From Modestobacter italicus (GTDB lineage: Bacteria; Actinomycetota; Actinomycetes; Mycobacteriales; Geodermatophilaceae), in assembly GCF_000306785.1 (NCBI RefSeq), contig NC_017955.1:682001-746000 (forward strand): a DNA stretch of 64,000 nt. The letters are read 5' to 3'. Shown in pieces: positions 47,790 through 57,220 of the stretch; positions within the stretch are counted from its first letter, which is position 1; each line of letters starts with the position of its first letter. The translations under genes and the position numbers were made by a program. Under the pieces are notes generated by a model. The model saw only the letters and a list, made by a program, of their open reading frames with translations. It was not told the DNA's origin and searched no databases.

Positions 47790-48286
47790 CGCCGGTGCGC
47801 CGCCGGGAGCTGCTCGCGCTCGCCGTCGCGGTGGCCTTCGCCGCCTGGCTGGTGGTGCGCTCCGGCTACGGCTCGCTGCCGCCGTTCCAGTGGTGGCTGC
47901 CGGTGCCGCTGGGCGTGCTCGCCGTCGCTGAGGCCCTGGGCGCCCGCACGCTGCGGGCCCGGCTCGGCGCCCAGCGGGCCGGCCGGCGGGGTCCCGGCCG
48001 CAGCCCGGCGACCGCCGCGCGGCCGGTCGAGCCGATGCTGGTCGCCCGGCTGGCGGTGCTCGCCCAGGCCAGCGCGTGGGTCGGCGCGGTCGTCGCCGGG
48101 CTGTGGGCCGGCCTGCTGCTGCACACCGCCCCGGCGGTCGGCCGGCTCGGCGCGGCCTCGGGTGACACCACGACCGCGGTCATCGGCGTGCTGCTGGCCG
48201 CCGCCCTCGTCGCTGCCGCGCTGTGGCTCGAGCACGTCTGCCGGGTCCCCCCGGACGAGGACGAGGACGCGTCCGCCCAGGCCTGA
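47786..48286 (+). CDS. DUF3180 membrane protein
   Basis: The 166-residue protein has four predicted helices (LLALAVAVAFAAWLVV; WWLPVPLGVLAVAEALGA; a long central one; TTAVIGVLLAAALVAAALWL) and an acidic C-terminus. It is the DUF3180 family protein that follows folK in actinobacteria (Rv3605c type). Function is unknown. It overlaps folK and ends the operon; the palindromic repeat at 48288 follows its stop. Confidence 0.9.
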   Translation: MTPVRRRELLALAVAVAFAAWLVVRSGYGSLPPFQWWLPVPLGVLAVAEALGARTLRARLGAQRAGRRGPGRSPATAARPVEPMLVARLAVLAQASAWVGAVVAGLWAGLLLHTAPAVGRLGAASGDTTTAVIGVLLAAALVAAALWLEHVCRVPPDEDEDASAQA

Positions 48287-48287
48287 T

Positions 48288-48343
48288 GGCCCCGTCCAGA
48301 GGCTCGCCCCGAGCTCGCGAGGGGTGAGGAGGACGGGGTCCTT
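48288..48343. repeat. dispersed palindromic repeat, copy 2
   Basis: A 56-base element whose ends pair (GGCCCCGTCC and GGACGGGGTCC). It aligns with the reverse complement of 14612-14669. It sits exactly between two convergent genes, so it probably serves as a two-way terminator. Confidence 0.75.
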
Positions 48344-48345
48344 GT

Positions 48346-49530
48346 TCAGAGGTGGGCGGCGCCGGCCACCTCGGGGACCGAGCCCTCGATCGAGCGGCGC
48401 AGCGCGGCGTGCAGCGACTCGGGGGTGAGCACCCCGCAGAACCTCTCGCCGTCCAGCACCGCCACCCACCCGGCCTCCAGCTGCAGCATGGTGGAGAAGG
48501 CGGTCTTCAGCGACGCGTCGATCGGCACCCAGGCGTCCATCCGGCGTCCGGCCTCCCGCACCGTGCCGCTGCCGGTCGCCCGCTCGGTGGAGATCCACCC
48601 GTTCAGCCGGTCCTGGTCGTCCAGCACCACGGCCCAGCGGGCGCCGGCCCGCTCGAGCACGGCCCGCGCCGCGCGCACGTCGTCGTCGGCGTGCACGACC
48701 GGTGGCTGCTCCAGGTCGGCCATGTCGATGCCGGTGACGGCCAGCCGCTTGAGCCCCCGGTCGGCGCCGACGAAGTCCGCGACGAAGGGCGTGGCGGGGG
48801 AGCCGAGCAGCTCGGCCGGCGGGGCGAACTGCTCCACCTTGCCGCCCTGGCTCATCACCGCGATCCGGTCACCGAGGCGCACGGCCTCCTCGATGTCGTG
48901 GGTGACGAAGACGATGGTCTTGCGCACGGTCTCCTGCAGCCGCAGGAACTCCGACTGCAGCCGCTCGCGCACGATCGGGTCGACCGCGGAGAACGGCTCG
49001 TCCATCAGCAGGACGGCGGGGTCGGCGGCCAGCGCTCGGGCCACCCCGGCGCGCTGGCGCTGGCCACCGGAGAGCTGGTGCGGGTAGCGGTCACCGAACG
49101 CCGCGGGGTCGAGCCCCACCAGGTCCAGCAGCTCCTCCACCCGGTCCGCGGTGCGCCGCTTGTCCCAGCCCAGCAGCCGCGGCACGGTGCCGATGTTCTT
49201 GCGCACCGTCTGGTGCGGGAAGAGCCCGACGTTCTGGATGACGTAGCCGATCCGGCGCCGCAGCTCGACCGGGTCGACGTCGGTGACGTCGTCGTCGCCG
49301 AGCAGGACCCGCCCGGTGGTCGGCTCGATGATCCGGTTGATCATCTTCATCGTGGTCGTCTTGCCGCAGCCCGACGGGCCGACCAGCACGGTCAGCTCCC
49401 CGGCGGCGAAGGTCAGGTCGAGCTGCCGGACGCCGACGCTGCCGTCGGGGTAGGTCTTGCTGACCCCCTCCAGCCGGATGGCCTGGGCCGGTGCGGCTGC
49501 GATCGAACCGGTCGGGGCGCTAACGTCCAC
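48346..49530 (-). CDS. glycine betaine/proline-type ABC transporter ATPase with CBS domains
   Basis: The 394-residue protein has Walker A VGPSGCGKTTT, Q-loop NVGLFPHQTV, signature LSGGQRQRAGVARAL, Walker B VLLMDEPFSAVD and switch His in FVTHD. The C-terminal 130 residues form two CBS-like domains (AVVLDDQDRLNGWIS, AVLDGERFCGVLT) that in OpuCA/OpuAA sense ionic strength. It powers uptake of a compatible solute. GTG 49530 faces the permease genes, so ATPase and permeases are divergently transcribed. Confidence 0.95.
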   Translation of the reverse strand: MDVSAPTGSIAAAPAQAIRLEGVSKTYPDGSVGVRQLDLTFAAGELTVLVGPSGCGKTTTMKMINRIIEPTTGRVLLGDDDVTDVDPVELRRRIGYVIQNVGLFPHQTVRKNIGTVPRLLGWDKRRTADRVEELLDLVGLDPAAFGDRYPHQLSGGQRQRAGVARALAADPAVLLMDEPFSAVDPIVRERLQSEFLRLQETVRKTIVFVTHDIEEAVRLGDRIAVMSQGGKVEQFAPPAELLGSPATPFVADFVGADRGLKRLAVTGIDMADLEQPPVVHADDDVRAARAVLERAGARWAVVLDDQDRLNGWISTERATGSGTVREAGRRMDAWVPIDASLKTAFSTMLQLEAGWVAVLDGERFCGVLTPESLHAALRRSIEGSVPEVAGAAHL

Positions 49531-49555
49531 GAGTGGCCTTCCTGACGGGCGCCCG

Positions 49556-50254
49556 GTGCTGAGCGCGGCGAGCGGTGCGGTGCTCGCAGCTGATGCGGCG
49601 CCGAACCCCTGGTTCGACCCCTCCTACGTGACGGAGAACTGGGACACCATCCTGTCCTATCTCGGCGAGCACGTCAGGCTGACGGTGGCCGCGGTGGTCC
49701 TCGGGGCGCTGATCGCGCTGCCCCTGGCGCTGCTGGCCCGGCGGAACCGCTGGCTGGCCGCCGGCGTCCTGGGCGTCTCCACGCTGGTCTACACGATCCC
49801 GTCGCTGGCCATGTTCGCCTTCGTCGCGCCGGTCACCGGGCTGTCGGCGACGACGGTGCTGGTCGGGCTGGTCCTGTACTCGCTGGTCATCCTGGTGCGG
49901 AACTTCCTCGCCGGTCTGCAGTCGGTCCCCGCCGACGTGCAGGAGGCGGCCCGCGGCATGGGCTACGGCCCGGCGCGGCTGTTCTGGCAGGTGGAGCTGC
50001 CGCTGGCGCTGCCGTCGTTCATGGCCGGGATCCGGGTGGCCACCGTGTCCACCGTCGCGCTGGTGACCGTCGGCGTCATCGTCGGCCACGGCGGGCTGGG
50101 CCAGCTGATCACCGGCGGGTTCAACGCCAACTTCTACCGCGCCGAGATCGTCACCGGCGCCGTCGGCTGCGTGCTGCTGGCCCTGGTGGCCGACCTGCTG
50201 CTGGCCGGCGCCGAGCGCGCGCTGACTCCGTGGACCCGGCGGGCCCGGGCGTGA
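49556..50254 (+). CDS. glycine betaine-type ABC permease
   Basis: The 232-residue permease has five to six helices and the EAA-type loop ADVQEAARGMGYGPARLFWQVELPLALPSFMAG that contacts the ATPase. It belongs to the OpuCB/OpuCD branch. GTG 49556 is the start; GTG 49579 and GTG 49628 are alternatives, since the first 20 residues are variable. The stop overlaps the next permease gene. Confidence 0.9.
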   Translation: MLSAASGAVLAADAAPNPWFDPSYVTENWDTILSYLGEHVRLTVAAVVLGALIALPLALLARRNRWLAAGVLGVSTLVYTIPSLAMFAFVAPVTGLSATTVLVGLVLYSLVILVRNFLAGLQSVPADVQEAARGMGYGPARLFWQVELPLALPSFMAGIRVATVSTVALVTVGVIVGHGGLGQLITGGFNANFYRAEIVTGAVGCVLLALVADLLLAGAERALTPWTRRARA

Positions 50255-50973
50255 ACGAGCTGCAGGCGGCCATCCGCTACCTCAACGACCCGTTCAACTG
50301 GACGCGCACCAACGGCATCTTCGACCTGGCCGCCCAGCACCTGCGGATCTCGGTCATCGCCGTCGCGGTGGCCATGGTGATCGGCATCCCGCTGGGCGCG
50401 CTGCTCGGGCACACCGGCCGCGGGGGCGGCTTCACCGTCGCCCTGTCCAACGTCTCCCGGGCGATCCCGACGCTCGCGCTGCTGACGGTGTTCGCGGTGA
50501 CCCCGATCGGCTTCGGCCCGACCGCCACCACCATCGCGCTGGCGCTGTTCGCGCTGCCCCCGGTTCTCACCAACACCTACATCGGGTTCCGCGGCGTCGA
50601 CCGGGACGTCGTCGAGGCCTCGCGGGCGATGGGGATGAACGGCCGGCAGGTGCTGCTGCGCGCGGAGCTGCCGCTGGCCGTCCCGCTGGTGATGACCGGC
50701 GTCCGGACGGCGGCCGTCCAGGTGGTCGCCACCGCGACCCTCGCCGCGCTGGTCGCCGGCGGCGGGCTGGGCCGGATCATCACCCTCGGGTTCCGGCAGC
50801 AGGACTACGGCGCGGTGCTGGCCGGCGCCATCCTGGTCGCGGTGCTGGCCGTGGCCACCGAGCTGCTGCTGGCCGTCGTGTCCTGGCTGGTGACGCCCGG
50901 GCCCAAGCGACTGCGGGTCGGCCGGGTGCGCACCCGCACCACCGATGCCGGGGCGGTCCCGGTCACCCCCTGA
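50251..50973 (+). CDS. glycine betaine-type ABC permease, second copy
   Basis: The 240-residue permease is a paralogue of the preceding gene with RDVVEASRAMGMNGRQVLLRAELPLAVPLVMTG and GGLGRIITLGFRQQDYG. The two permeases presumably form a heterodimer. GTG 50251 overlaps the previous stop. The binding-protein gene follows after 151 bases. Confidence 0.92.
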   Translation: MNELQAAIRYLNDPFNWTRTNGIFDLAAQHLRISVIAVAVAMVIGIPLGALLGHTGRGGGFTVALSNVSRAIPTLALLTVFAVTPIGFGPTATTIALALFALPPVLTNTYIGFRGVDRDVVEASRAMGMNGRQVLLRAELPLAVPLVMTGVRTAAVQVVATATLAALVAGGGLGRIITLGFRQQDYGAVLAGAILVAVLAVATELLLAVVSWLVTPGPKRLRVGRVRTRTTDAGAVPVTP

Positions 50974-51124
50974 CCCGGAGCCGGGTCACCGGCAGGTCAC
51001 GGTCGTGCACAACGGACTTGATCTCCGGACCGCCCGGGGGTTGAGTGGAGCTGCGGGACACCTCCCGCCAGACACGCGTGGCCGTCCAACCAGCGGGCAC
51101 CACGGGACACAGAAGGCGGAGAAG

Positions 51125-52144
51125 ATGCGCACGCGTCCCCGTTTCCACACGATCCTCCCCATCGCGGCCCTCGCGGCCGTGCTCTCCACCGCCGCCTGCG
51201 GTGAGTCGGGGTCCTCCGGCACCGGCGGCGACGCCGCCGCCAGCGGCTCGTCGGCCTCCGGCGACGCCTGCGCCCCGGTGGCGGGCGACCAGCTCGTCGT
51301 CCTCGAGGACGACAAGGGCCTGCAGAACGCCGACAACATCGTCCCGGCGGTCAACGCGGCCGCCGCCAACGCCAACCCGGCGCTGGTCCAGGCGCTGGAC
51401 ACGGTCTCCGCGGCGCTGACCGAGGACGACCTCATCGGCATGAACAAGGCCGTGGACATCGACCGGCAGTCCGCCACCGACGTCGCCGCCGCGTACGTGT
51501 CCGACAACGACCTCGGGTCCGGCGTCACCGGCGGCAGCGGCCCGGTCGTGGTGGGAGCCGCGGACTTCAGCGAGTCGCAGGTGCTGGCCAACGTGTACGC
51601 CGACACCCTGAACGCGGCCGGCTTCCAGGCCACCGTGCAGACGGTCGGCAACCGCGAGCTGTACCTCCCGGCGCTGAAGAACGGCGAGATCCAGGTCTTC
51701 CCGGAGTACCTGGCCACCGTCGCCGACATCATCGCCAAGAACGTCGACCCCAACGCCGCCGCGATCGCCACCAGCGACGCCGACGAGACGCTGGCCGCGC
51801 TCACGCCCGTCGCCGCGGAGTACGGGCTGGTCTTCGGCACGCCGGCCGAGGCGACCGACCAGAACGCCTTCGCCGTCACCCAGGAGTTCGCCGACGCGCT
51901 GGGCGTGACCACGCTCTCCGAGCTCGCCGACGCCTGCGGCGACGGCTCGCTGACCCTCGGCGGGCCGGGGGAGTGCCCGACCCGGCCGCAGTGCCAGCTC
52001 GGCCTCGAGGACACCTACGGCCTGGAGTTCGCCAGCTTCTCCGAGTACGACGCCGGTGGCCCGCTGACCAAGGCCGCCATCCAGCAGGGCGACGTCTCCA
52101 TGGGCCTGGTCTTCAGCTCCGACGGCGCCCTCGCCCAGGGCTGA
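51125..52144 (+). CDS. circularly permuted OpuAC-type substrate-binding lipoprotein
   Basis: The 339-residue lipoprotein has a signal ending STAACGES with lipidated Cys near residue 25. The mature part begins with LVVLEDDKGLQNADNIVPAVN and DDLIGMNKAVDIDRQSATDVA, which in ordinary OpuAC/OpuCC proteins lie at the C-terminus. Then follows the normal N-terminal lobe, VVVGAADFSESQVLANVYADTL and ALKNGEIQVFPEYLATVA, and the protein ends at GLVFSSDGALAQG, where the missing segment would usually continue. It captures a quaternary-amine or similar solute for the transporter. ATG 51125 follows GGCGGAGAA. Confidence 0.9.
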   Translation: MRTRPRFHTILPIAALAAVLSTAACGESGSSGTGGDAAASGSSASGDACAPVAGDQLVVLEDDKGLQNADNIVPAVNAAAANANPALVQALDTVSAALTEDDLIGMNKAVDIDRQSATDVAAAYVSDNDLGSGVTGGSGPVVVGAADFSESQVLANVYADTLNAAGFQATVQTVGNRELYLPALKNGEIQVFPEYLATVADIIAKNVDPNAAAIATSDADETLAALTPVAAEYGLVFGTPAEATDQNAFAVTQEFADALGVTTLSELADACGDGSLTLGGPGECPTRPQCQLGLEDTYGLEFASFSEYDAGGPLTKAAIQQGDVSMGLVFSSDGALAQG

Positions 52145-52160
52145 CGGCCCGTACAGGCCT

Positions 52161-52209
52161 AGGTACCAATACCTGCGTCTGAACGCCGAAGATGCAGGTA
52201 TTGGTACCT
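52161..52209. repeat. perfect 16-bp inverted repeat
   Basis: AGGTACCAATACCTGC at 52161-52176 and its exact reverse complement at 52194-52209 surround a 17-base spacer. It lies between convergent genes and is much less GC-rich than the surroundings. A two-way terminator or a mobile REP-like element are both possible. Confidence 0.8.
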
Positions 52210-52216
52210 GTGCCGC

Positions 52217-52825
52217 TCAGTACCAGCCGCCGGGCGGCAGTTGCTCCCCGGCGGTGACGGGGGTGTCCACCACGTTGCCGGCGGGGGCCAGCGGGCAGGT
52301 CCACCGCGGGTCGTAGGTGCACGAGGGGTGGTAGGCGAAGTTGAGGTCGACGACCAGCCGGCCGTCGTCCCCGCCCAGGTCGGCGCCCTTGATGGTGTCC
52401 AGCAGGTAGCGGCCACCGCCGTAGGTCGTCGTCCCGGCGGTCCCGTCGCGCAGCGGCAGGAACACCCCGCCGCCGTAGCCGCCGACCCACCAGACGTCGA
52501 GCCTGCCGACGTCGCCCAGGGTCACCCGGCCGATCCGGTCGAGCACCACGACGCCGTCCGCGGCGGTGGGGACCTCCCGGCGCTCGGGCTCGCCGTCGGT
52601 GTCCACCGGGACGACGAACCGCAGCGCCGGGTCGTAGGGCGCGAACGGGATCCCGGTGAACGAGGCGCGGGCGGCGTCGTCCAGCGGGGAGTCGGGGTGG
52701 CCGCCGACGAGCGCGTCCCGACCCTCCCGCCAGGCGTGCCAGCCGGCCTCGGGGTCCTCGGCGGCGCGGACGTCGGAGTACAGCGCGGCGACCCGCCGCC
52801 GCCAGTCCAGCAAGGTGAGGGTCAC
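52217..52825 (-). CDS. DUF1684 protein
   Basis: The 202-residue protein matches DUF1684: HPDSPLDDAARASFTGIPFAPYDPALRFVV, GGVFLPLRDGTAGTTTYGGGRYLLDT and LNFAYHPSCTYDPRWTCPLAPAGN with conserved Asn, Tyr and Cys. The biochemical role is unknown. GTG 52825 (VTLTLLDWRRRV) is chosen; the frame is open further to 52900 but that part is unlike the family. Confidence 0.88.
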   Translation of the reverse strand: MTLTLLDWRRRVAALYSDVRAAEDPEAGWHAWREGRDALVGGHPDSPLDDAARASFTGIPFAPYDPALRFVVPVDTDGEPERREVPTAADGVVVLDRIGRVTLGDVGRLDVWWVGGYGGGVFLPLRDGTAGTTTYGGGRYLLDTIKGADLGGDDGRLVVDLNFAYHPSCTYDPRWTCPLAPAGNVVDTPVTAGEQLPPGGWY

Positions 52826-52917
52826 CGGGCGGAGCCTGCCACCCGGGGCGCCGGGCGGCACCGGGTGACCGGTCCGTTCACTGCCTGTGACCGTGCGCAC
52901 CCCGTAAGGTGAGGGTC

Positions 52918-54342
52918 ATGGGAGGTCGCCGGGACGCTGACGCCCCGGCGCGCCCCGCCGGCCGCCGGGGCACGCTCCCGCCCGTGCCGCCGGCCCCTAC
53001 GGCCGCGGGGGCGTCCGCCTCCACTCCGCCGCCCGCCCCGCCGGTGCCCGAGCAGCGCCGGAACAGCAACCGGGGGTGGCTCCTCGCCGGGCTGCTCCTC
53101 GCCGCCGGGGGCAGCGCCGCGGTCCTCCTCACCGACGACGCCCGGTACCTCCGGGTGGCCCTGCTCGCCGTCTGCTGGGCCTTCGTCGTCGCCGCGTTCG
53201 TGGCCGGCAGCCGCCGCGCCGACCAGGTCGCGGCGGCCGGCCGGGAAGCGGAGCTGCGACACGCCTACGACCTCGAGCTGGAGCGCGAGGTGACCGCCCG
53301 GCAGCAGTTCCAGGTCGAGCTGGAGGGCCGGCTCCGGCGGGAGGCGGAGGGTGCGGTCCGCGGCGAGCTCGCACAGCTGCGCGCCGAGCTGTCCGGCCTG
53401 TCCGCGCTCCGGGACGACCTCGCCGGGCTGGGCCGGCTGCGCACCGAGGTCGCCGCGCTGGCCGAGCTGCGCGGGGAGCTGAGCGGGCTCGGCGAGCTGC
53501 GTGGCGAGCTGGGGCGGATCCGCGCCGAGCTGACCGAGCAGCTCTCCGGTGAGCTGCTCGTCGAGCGCATGGTCATGCGGGCCCAGTCGGTGCGCGGACC
53601 GGCGCAGCCGGGGACCGACGGCCGGGTGCTGGAAGGCGGCACGGCGTGGGACCCCGCCCCGATGACCTCCGGCTGGGACGTCGACCGCTGGTCGGAGACC
53701 CGGGTGGTGCCCGCCGAGCCGGTCGAGCCCGTCGCCCGGCCGGCCGCGGGGGAGCGGCCGGCGCGCGAGTGGCCGGTGCCCGCGGAGGACGGCCCGCCGA
53801 CGACCGCCCTCCCGGCCGCGGCCGCGCCGACCCGTGAGCCGGCCCCCGAGCCGGCACCTGACGCCTGGTCCGGCTACGACGCCTCGCGGTACGACGCGCT
53901 GCTCTTCGGCACGTCGGCCCCGTCCCACCAGCCGCCGTCGCCAGAGACGCCGTCCTACGGGACGCCGTCCTACGGGACGCCCTCGTTCGAGACGCCGTCC
54001 CACGAGACGCGCTCGTTCGAGACGCCCTCCCACGAGACGCACTCCTACGAGCCGCCGTCCCACGAGGCTCCGTCGTACGAGTGGTCCGGCGCCGCGGGCA
54101 GCACCGCCCGCGGGTCACGCCACGACGCGTCGGGGTACGCCGAGGACGGGACCGCTCCCGCCGCCGACGAGCCGGTCCGGGCGGCCCCGCCGGAGCCGCC
54201 GGGTCACGCCCGGCTCGAGCAGATCCTGGCCGAGAGCGGTGTCCCGGCGCCCACGGGGGCGCGCGCCCGTCGCCGCCACCACCGTGACGACGACGGCGGC
54301 GGCAGCACCGACGACGTCCTCGCCCGGGTCCTCGGCCGCTAG
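52918..54342 (+). CDS. two-helix membrane protein with coiled coil and tandem-repeat tail (DUF6779-like)
   Basis: The 474-residue protein has a Pro-rich N-terminus, two adjacent membrane helices (GWLLAGLLLAAGGSAAVLL and VALLAVCWAFVVAAFVAG), then a long coiled coil (AYDLELEREVTARQQFQVELEGRLRREAEGAVRGELAQL). A disordered tail contains nine five-residue repeats of the type PSYGT/PSHET. It ends TDDVLARVLGR. It is probably a cell-envelope or division-associated scaffold; function is unknown. ATG 52918 has AAGGTGAGG upstream. Its TAG overlaps the stop of the convergent SDR gene. Confidence 0.7.
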   Translation: MGGRRDADAPARPAGRRGTLPPVPPAPTAAGASASTPPPAPPVPEQRRNSNRGWLLAGLLLAAGGSAAVLLTDDARYLRVALLAVCWAFVVAAFVAGSRRADQVAAAGREAELRHAYDLELEREVTARQQFQVELEGRLRREAEGAVRGELAQLRAELSGLSALRDDLAGLGRLRTEVAALAELRGELSGLGELRGELGRIRAELTEQLSGELLVERMVMRAQSVRGPAQPGTDGRVLEGGTAWDPAPMTSGWDVDRWSETRVVPAEPVEPVARPAAGERPAREWPVPAEDGPPTTALPAAAAPTREPAPEPAPDAWSGYDASRYDALLFGTSAPSHQPPSPETPSYGTPSYGTPSFETPSHETRSFETPSHETHSYEPPSHEAPSYEWSGAAGSTARGSRHDASGYAEDGTAPAADEPVRAAPPEPPGHARLEQILAESGVPAPTGARARRRHHRDDDGGGSTDDVLARVLGR

Positions 54343-55091
54343 ACCGGGCCGCGGGACAGCGCGCCGCCGTCCAGCACGAGGGTCTGCCCGGTGACCCAGC
54401 CGGCGCCGTCGCCGAGCAGGTAGGCCGCCGCCTCGCCGATGTCCTCGGGCACGCCGAGCCGGCCGACCGGGTACTGCTGGGCCAGCGCGTCCTCCCGGCC
54501 GGTGAACAGCGCCTCGGCGAACCGGGTCTTCACCACGGCCGGGGCCACGGCGTTCACCCGGACCTTCGGGCCGAGCTCGACGGCCAGCTGGGTGGTCAGG
54601 TTGACCAGCGCGGCCTTGCTCACGCCGTAGGCGGCGATGCCCTCGCTGGACTTCAGGCCGGCGACGGAGGCGACGATCAGGACCGAGCCGCCGTGCTCGG
54701 CCATCCACGCCCGCCACGCCTCCTGCACCAGGCCGAGGCTGGAGACGACGTTGGTGTCCAGGATCTTGCGGAAGGCGTCGAGCGGGGCGTCCATCAGCGG
54801 GCCGAAGACCGGGTTGATACCGACGTTGCCGACCAGGTGGTCCAGGCTGCCGAAGGTCTCGACGGCGGTGCGCACGGCCTCGGCGCGGTGATCGGCGTCA
54901 GCGGCGTTCCCGGCGACGGCGACGGCCTTGTCCGGGCCGCCCAGCTGCTCGACCGCGGCGGCGAGCGCGTCGGCCTTGCGGGCGGTGACGACCACCCGGG
55001 CGCCCCGGTCCACCAGGCTCTGCGCGATCGCCAGGCCGATGCCCCGGCTCGCGCCCGTGACCAGTGCGGTGCGTCCCTCGAAGCTGCTCAC
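54339..55091 (-). CDS. short-chain dehydrogenase/reductase
   Basis: The 250-residue SDR has the NAD(P) motif TGASRGIGLAIA, GNVGIN (variant of NNAG), catalytic Ser in VASVAGL and YGVSK with Tyr and Lys, and ends VTGQTLVLDGG. It resembles FabG-type ketoreductases; the substrate is unknown. GTG 55091 has GGAGGAG upstream. Its stop overlaps the stop of the preceding convergent gene. Confidence 0.92.
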   Translation of the reverse strand: MSSFEGRTALVTGASRGIGLAIAQSLVDRGARVVVTARKADALAAAVEQLGGPDKAVAVAGNAADADHRAEAVRTAVETFGSLDHLVGNVGINPVFGPLMDAPLDAFRKILDTNVVSSLGLVQEAWRAWMAEHGGSVLIVASVAGLKSSEGIAAYGVSKAALVNLTTQLAVELGPKVRVNAVAPAVVKTRFAEALFTGREDALAQQYPVGRLGVPEDIGEAAAYLLGDGAGWVTGQTLVLDGGALSRGPV

Positions 55092-55400
55092 CGTGCTCCT
55101 CCGTGCTCGGAGCCGGCTCCGCTGCCGGCGCGGGCCCCACCCAACCACGGCCCCGGGAGCACCCGCGCCGGCACCCACGTGAGGGAGCGCACACCCCCGC
55201 GGCGTTGCAGGCGCGCCCGGGCGGACACACACTCGCCTTCGGCGGTCCATCTGCGTGACACACCCGGTCCGGGTGGTTGCAGCGGGCGGGGCGCCGGCAC
55301 CACCGCTCGACCTGCACCACCCTGAACGGCCCACGACGGCGTGGGCCGACGCGACCTGAGTCCGGTACCCGCGAGGGACTGGAACGAGAGGTGCACCGGG
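55092..55400. other. divergent intergenic region
   Basis: 309 bases between the SDR gene and the DUF2520 gene, which are divergent. Promoters for both should lie here; a GGTACCCG at about 55365 could be part of the one for the cofactor operon. I see no RNA element. Confidence 0.35.
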
Positions 55401-56378
55401 ATGACCGTCCGTCCCCCGCGGAGGGCCGCGCGCCCTGCCGCGCCCCGCCCCACCGCCACGCCCGCCCCGGGACTCCTCCCGGCCGACGAGGCCCCCGCCC
55501 GGCTCCGCGTCGGCATCGTGGGAGCCGGCCGGGTCGGCGCCGTCCTCGGTGCCGCGCTCGCGGCCGCCGGCCACGACGTGGTCGCCGCCTCGGGCCTGTC
55601 CGCCGCCTCGCACGAGCGCGCCGCCCGGCTGCTGCCCGGCGTCCCGCTGCTGCCCGCCGACGAGGTGGTCGCCGCCAGCGACCTCGTCGTCCTGGCCGTG
55701 CCCGACGACATCCTCGCCGGCCTCGTCGCCGGCCTGGCCGAGACCGGTGCCTGGCGGCGCGGCCAGCTGCTGTTCCACACCTCCGGCGCGCACGGGCTGG
55801 CCGTGCTGGCCCCGGCCGAGCGGGCCGGCGTCCTGTCGCTCGCGCTGCACCCGGCGATGACCTTCTCCGGCGGACCCGAGGACCTGCACCGGGTGGTCGC
55901 CGCCCCGTTCGGCGTCACCAGCCGCCCGGAGCACCGCCCGGTCGCCGAGACGCTGGTGCTGGAGATGGGCGGCGAGCCGTTCTGGGTGGCCGAGGCCGAC
56001 CGCGGGCTCTACCACGCCGCCCTGGTCACCGGCGCCAACCACCTGGTCACCCTGGTCGCCGAGGCCGCCGACCTGCTGCGCACCGCCGGCGTCACCGACC
56101 CGGCCCGGGTGCTGACCCCGCTGCTGACCGCCGCGTTGGACAACGGGCTGCGGCGCGGTGACCGCGGCCTCACCGGACCGGTCAGCCGGGGCGACGTCGG
56201 CACCGTCGCCGCCCACCTGCAGACGCTCACCGAGCGGGCGCCGTCCTCCGTCGACGCCTACGTCGCGCTGGCCCGGCGCACGACGGAACGCGCGCTGGCC
56301 GCCGGCCGGCTCAAGCAGCACGAGGGCGCCCCGCTGCTCGAGCTGCTGAGCGGCTCGGCCGAGGAGGCGGCCCGATGA
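55401..56378 (+). CDS. Rossmann-fold DUF2520 oxidoreductase-like protein
   Basis: The 325-residue protein has a nucleotide motif [18 protein letters not shown] at about residue 35, then [33 protein letters not shown] and a helical C-terminal DUF2520 domain ([19 protein letters not shown]). It is the family member found next to panC in actinobacteria (Rv3603c type). The position suggests a ketopantoate-reductase-like role in pantothenate synthesis; this is inference. ATG 55401 starts it and the stop overlaps panC (ATGA). Confidence 0.85.
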   Translation: MTVRPPRRAARPAAPRPTATPAPGLLPADEAPARLRVGIVGAGRVGAVLGAALAAAGHDVVAASGLSAASHERAARLLPGVPLLPADEVVAASDLVVLAVPDDILAGLVAGLAETGAWRRGQLLFHTSGAHGLAVLAPAERAGVLSLALHPAMTFSGGPEDLHRVVAAPFGVTSRPEHRPVAETLVLEMGGEPFWVAEADRGLYHAALVTGANHLVTLVAEAADLLRTAGVTDPARVLTPLLTAALDNGLRRGDRGLTGPVSRGDVGTVAAHLQTLTERAPSSVDAYVALARRTTERALAAGRLKQHEGAPLLELLSGSAEEAAR

Positions 56379-57220
56379 GCGCCCCGGCCGTCGCCGAGAC
56401 CACCGCGGAGCTGCGCAAGCTCCGCGACGAGCTCCCCGGCCCGGTCGTGCTCGTGCCCACCATGGGCGCGCTACACGAGGGGCACCGGACCCTGGTCCGG
56501 GCCGCGCGGGCGCTCGGGGGCAGCGTCGTCGTCTCGGTGTTCGTCAACCCGACGCAGTTCGCCCCGGGGGAGGACTTCGACCGCTACCCGCGCACCTGGG
56601 ACGCCGACCTCGCCGCGCTGGCGGAGGAGGGCGCCGACCTGGTGTTCCACCCGCCGGTCGACGAGGTGTACCCGCCCGGCGCGGTGGGCGTGACCGTGCA
56701 GCCGGGCCCGCTGGGGGACGTCCTGGAGGGCGCCGTCCGCCCCGGTCACTTCGCCGGCGTGCTCACCGTGGTGGCCAAGCTCCTCGGCCTGGTCCGACCG
56801 GACGTCGCCGTGTTCGGCGAGAAGGACTACCAGCAGCTGACGCTCGTCCGGGCCATGGCCCGGGAGCTGGCGCTCGGCGTGGAGGTGGTCGGCGTGCCCA
56901 CCGTCCGCGACGACGACGGCATGGCGCTGTCCAGCCGCAACCGGTACCTGACCGCGGAGCAGCGCGCCTCCGCCGCCGCCATCTCCGCCGCGTTGCGGGC
57001 CGGTGCGGCTGCCGGTCCGGAGGGCCCGGACGCCGTCCTGGCCGCCGCCCGGGCCGTGCTGGCCGCCGCACCCGACCTGGTGCCGGACTACCTCGAGCTC
57101 ACCGACGTCCGGCTCGGCCCCGTGCCGGGTGCTGGACCCGCCCGCCTGCTGGTCGCCGCCCGCGCCGGCAGCACCCGACTCATCGACAACACCGCCGTGA
57201 CCCTGGGGAGCCCCCGATGA
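56375..57220 (+). CDS. panC: pantothenate synthetase
   Basis: The 281-residue ATP-dependent ligase condenses pantoate and beta-alanine. It has [53 protein letters not shown] and [17 protein letters not shown]. All nucleotide-binding residues look intact. ATG 56375 overlaps the previous stop, and its own stop overlaps panD. Confidence 0.98.
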   Translation: MSAPAVAETTAELRKLRDELPGPVVLVPTMGALHEGHRTLVRAARALGGSVVVSVFVNPTQFAPGEDFDRYPRTWDADLAALAEEGADLVFHPPVDEVYPPGAVGVTVQPGPLGDVLEGAVRPGHFAGVLTVVAKLLGLVRPDVAVFGEKDYQQLTLVRAMARELALGVEVVGVPTVRDDDGMALSSRNRYLTAEQRASAAAISAALRAGAAAGPEGPDAVLAAARAVLAAAPDLVPDYLELTDVRLGPVPGAGPARLLVAARAGSTRLIDNTAVTLGSPR

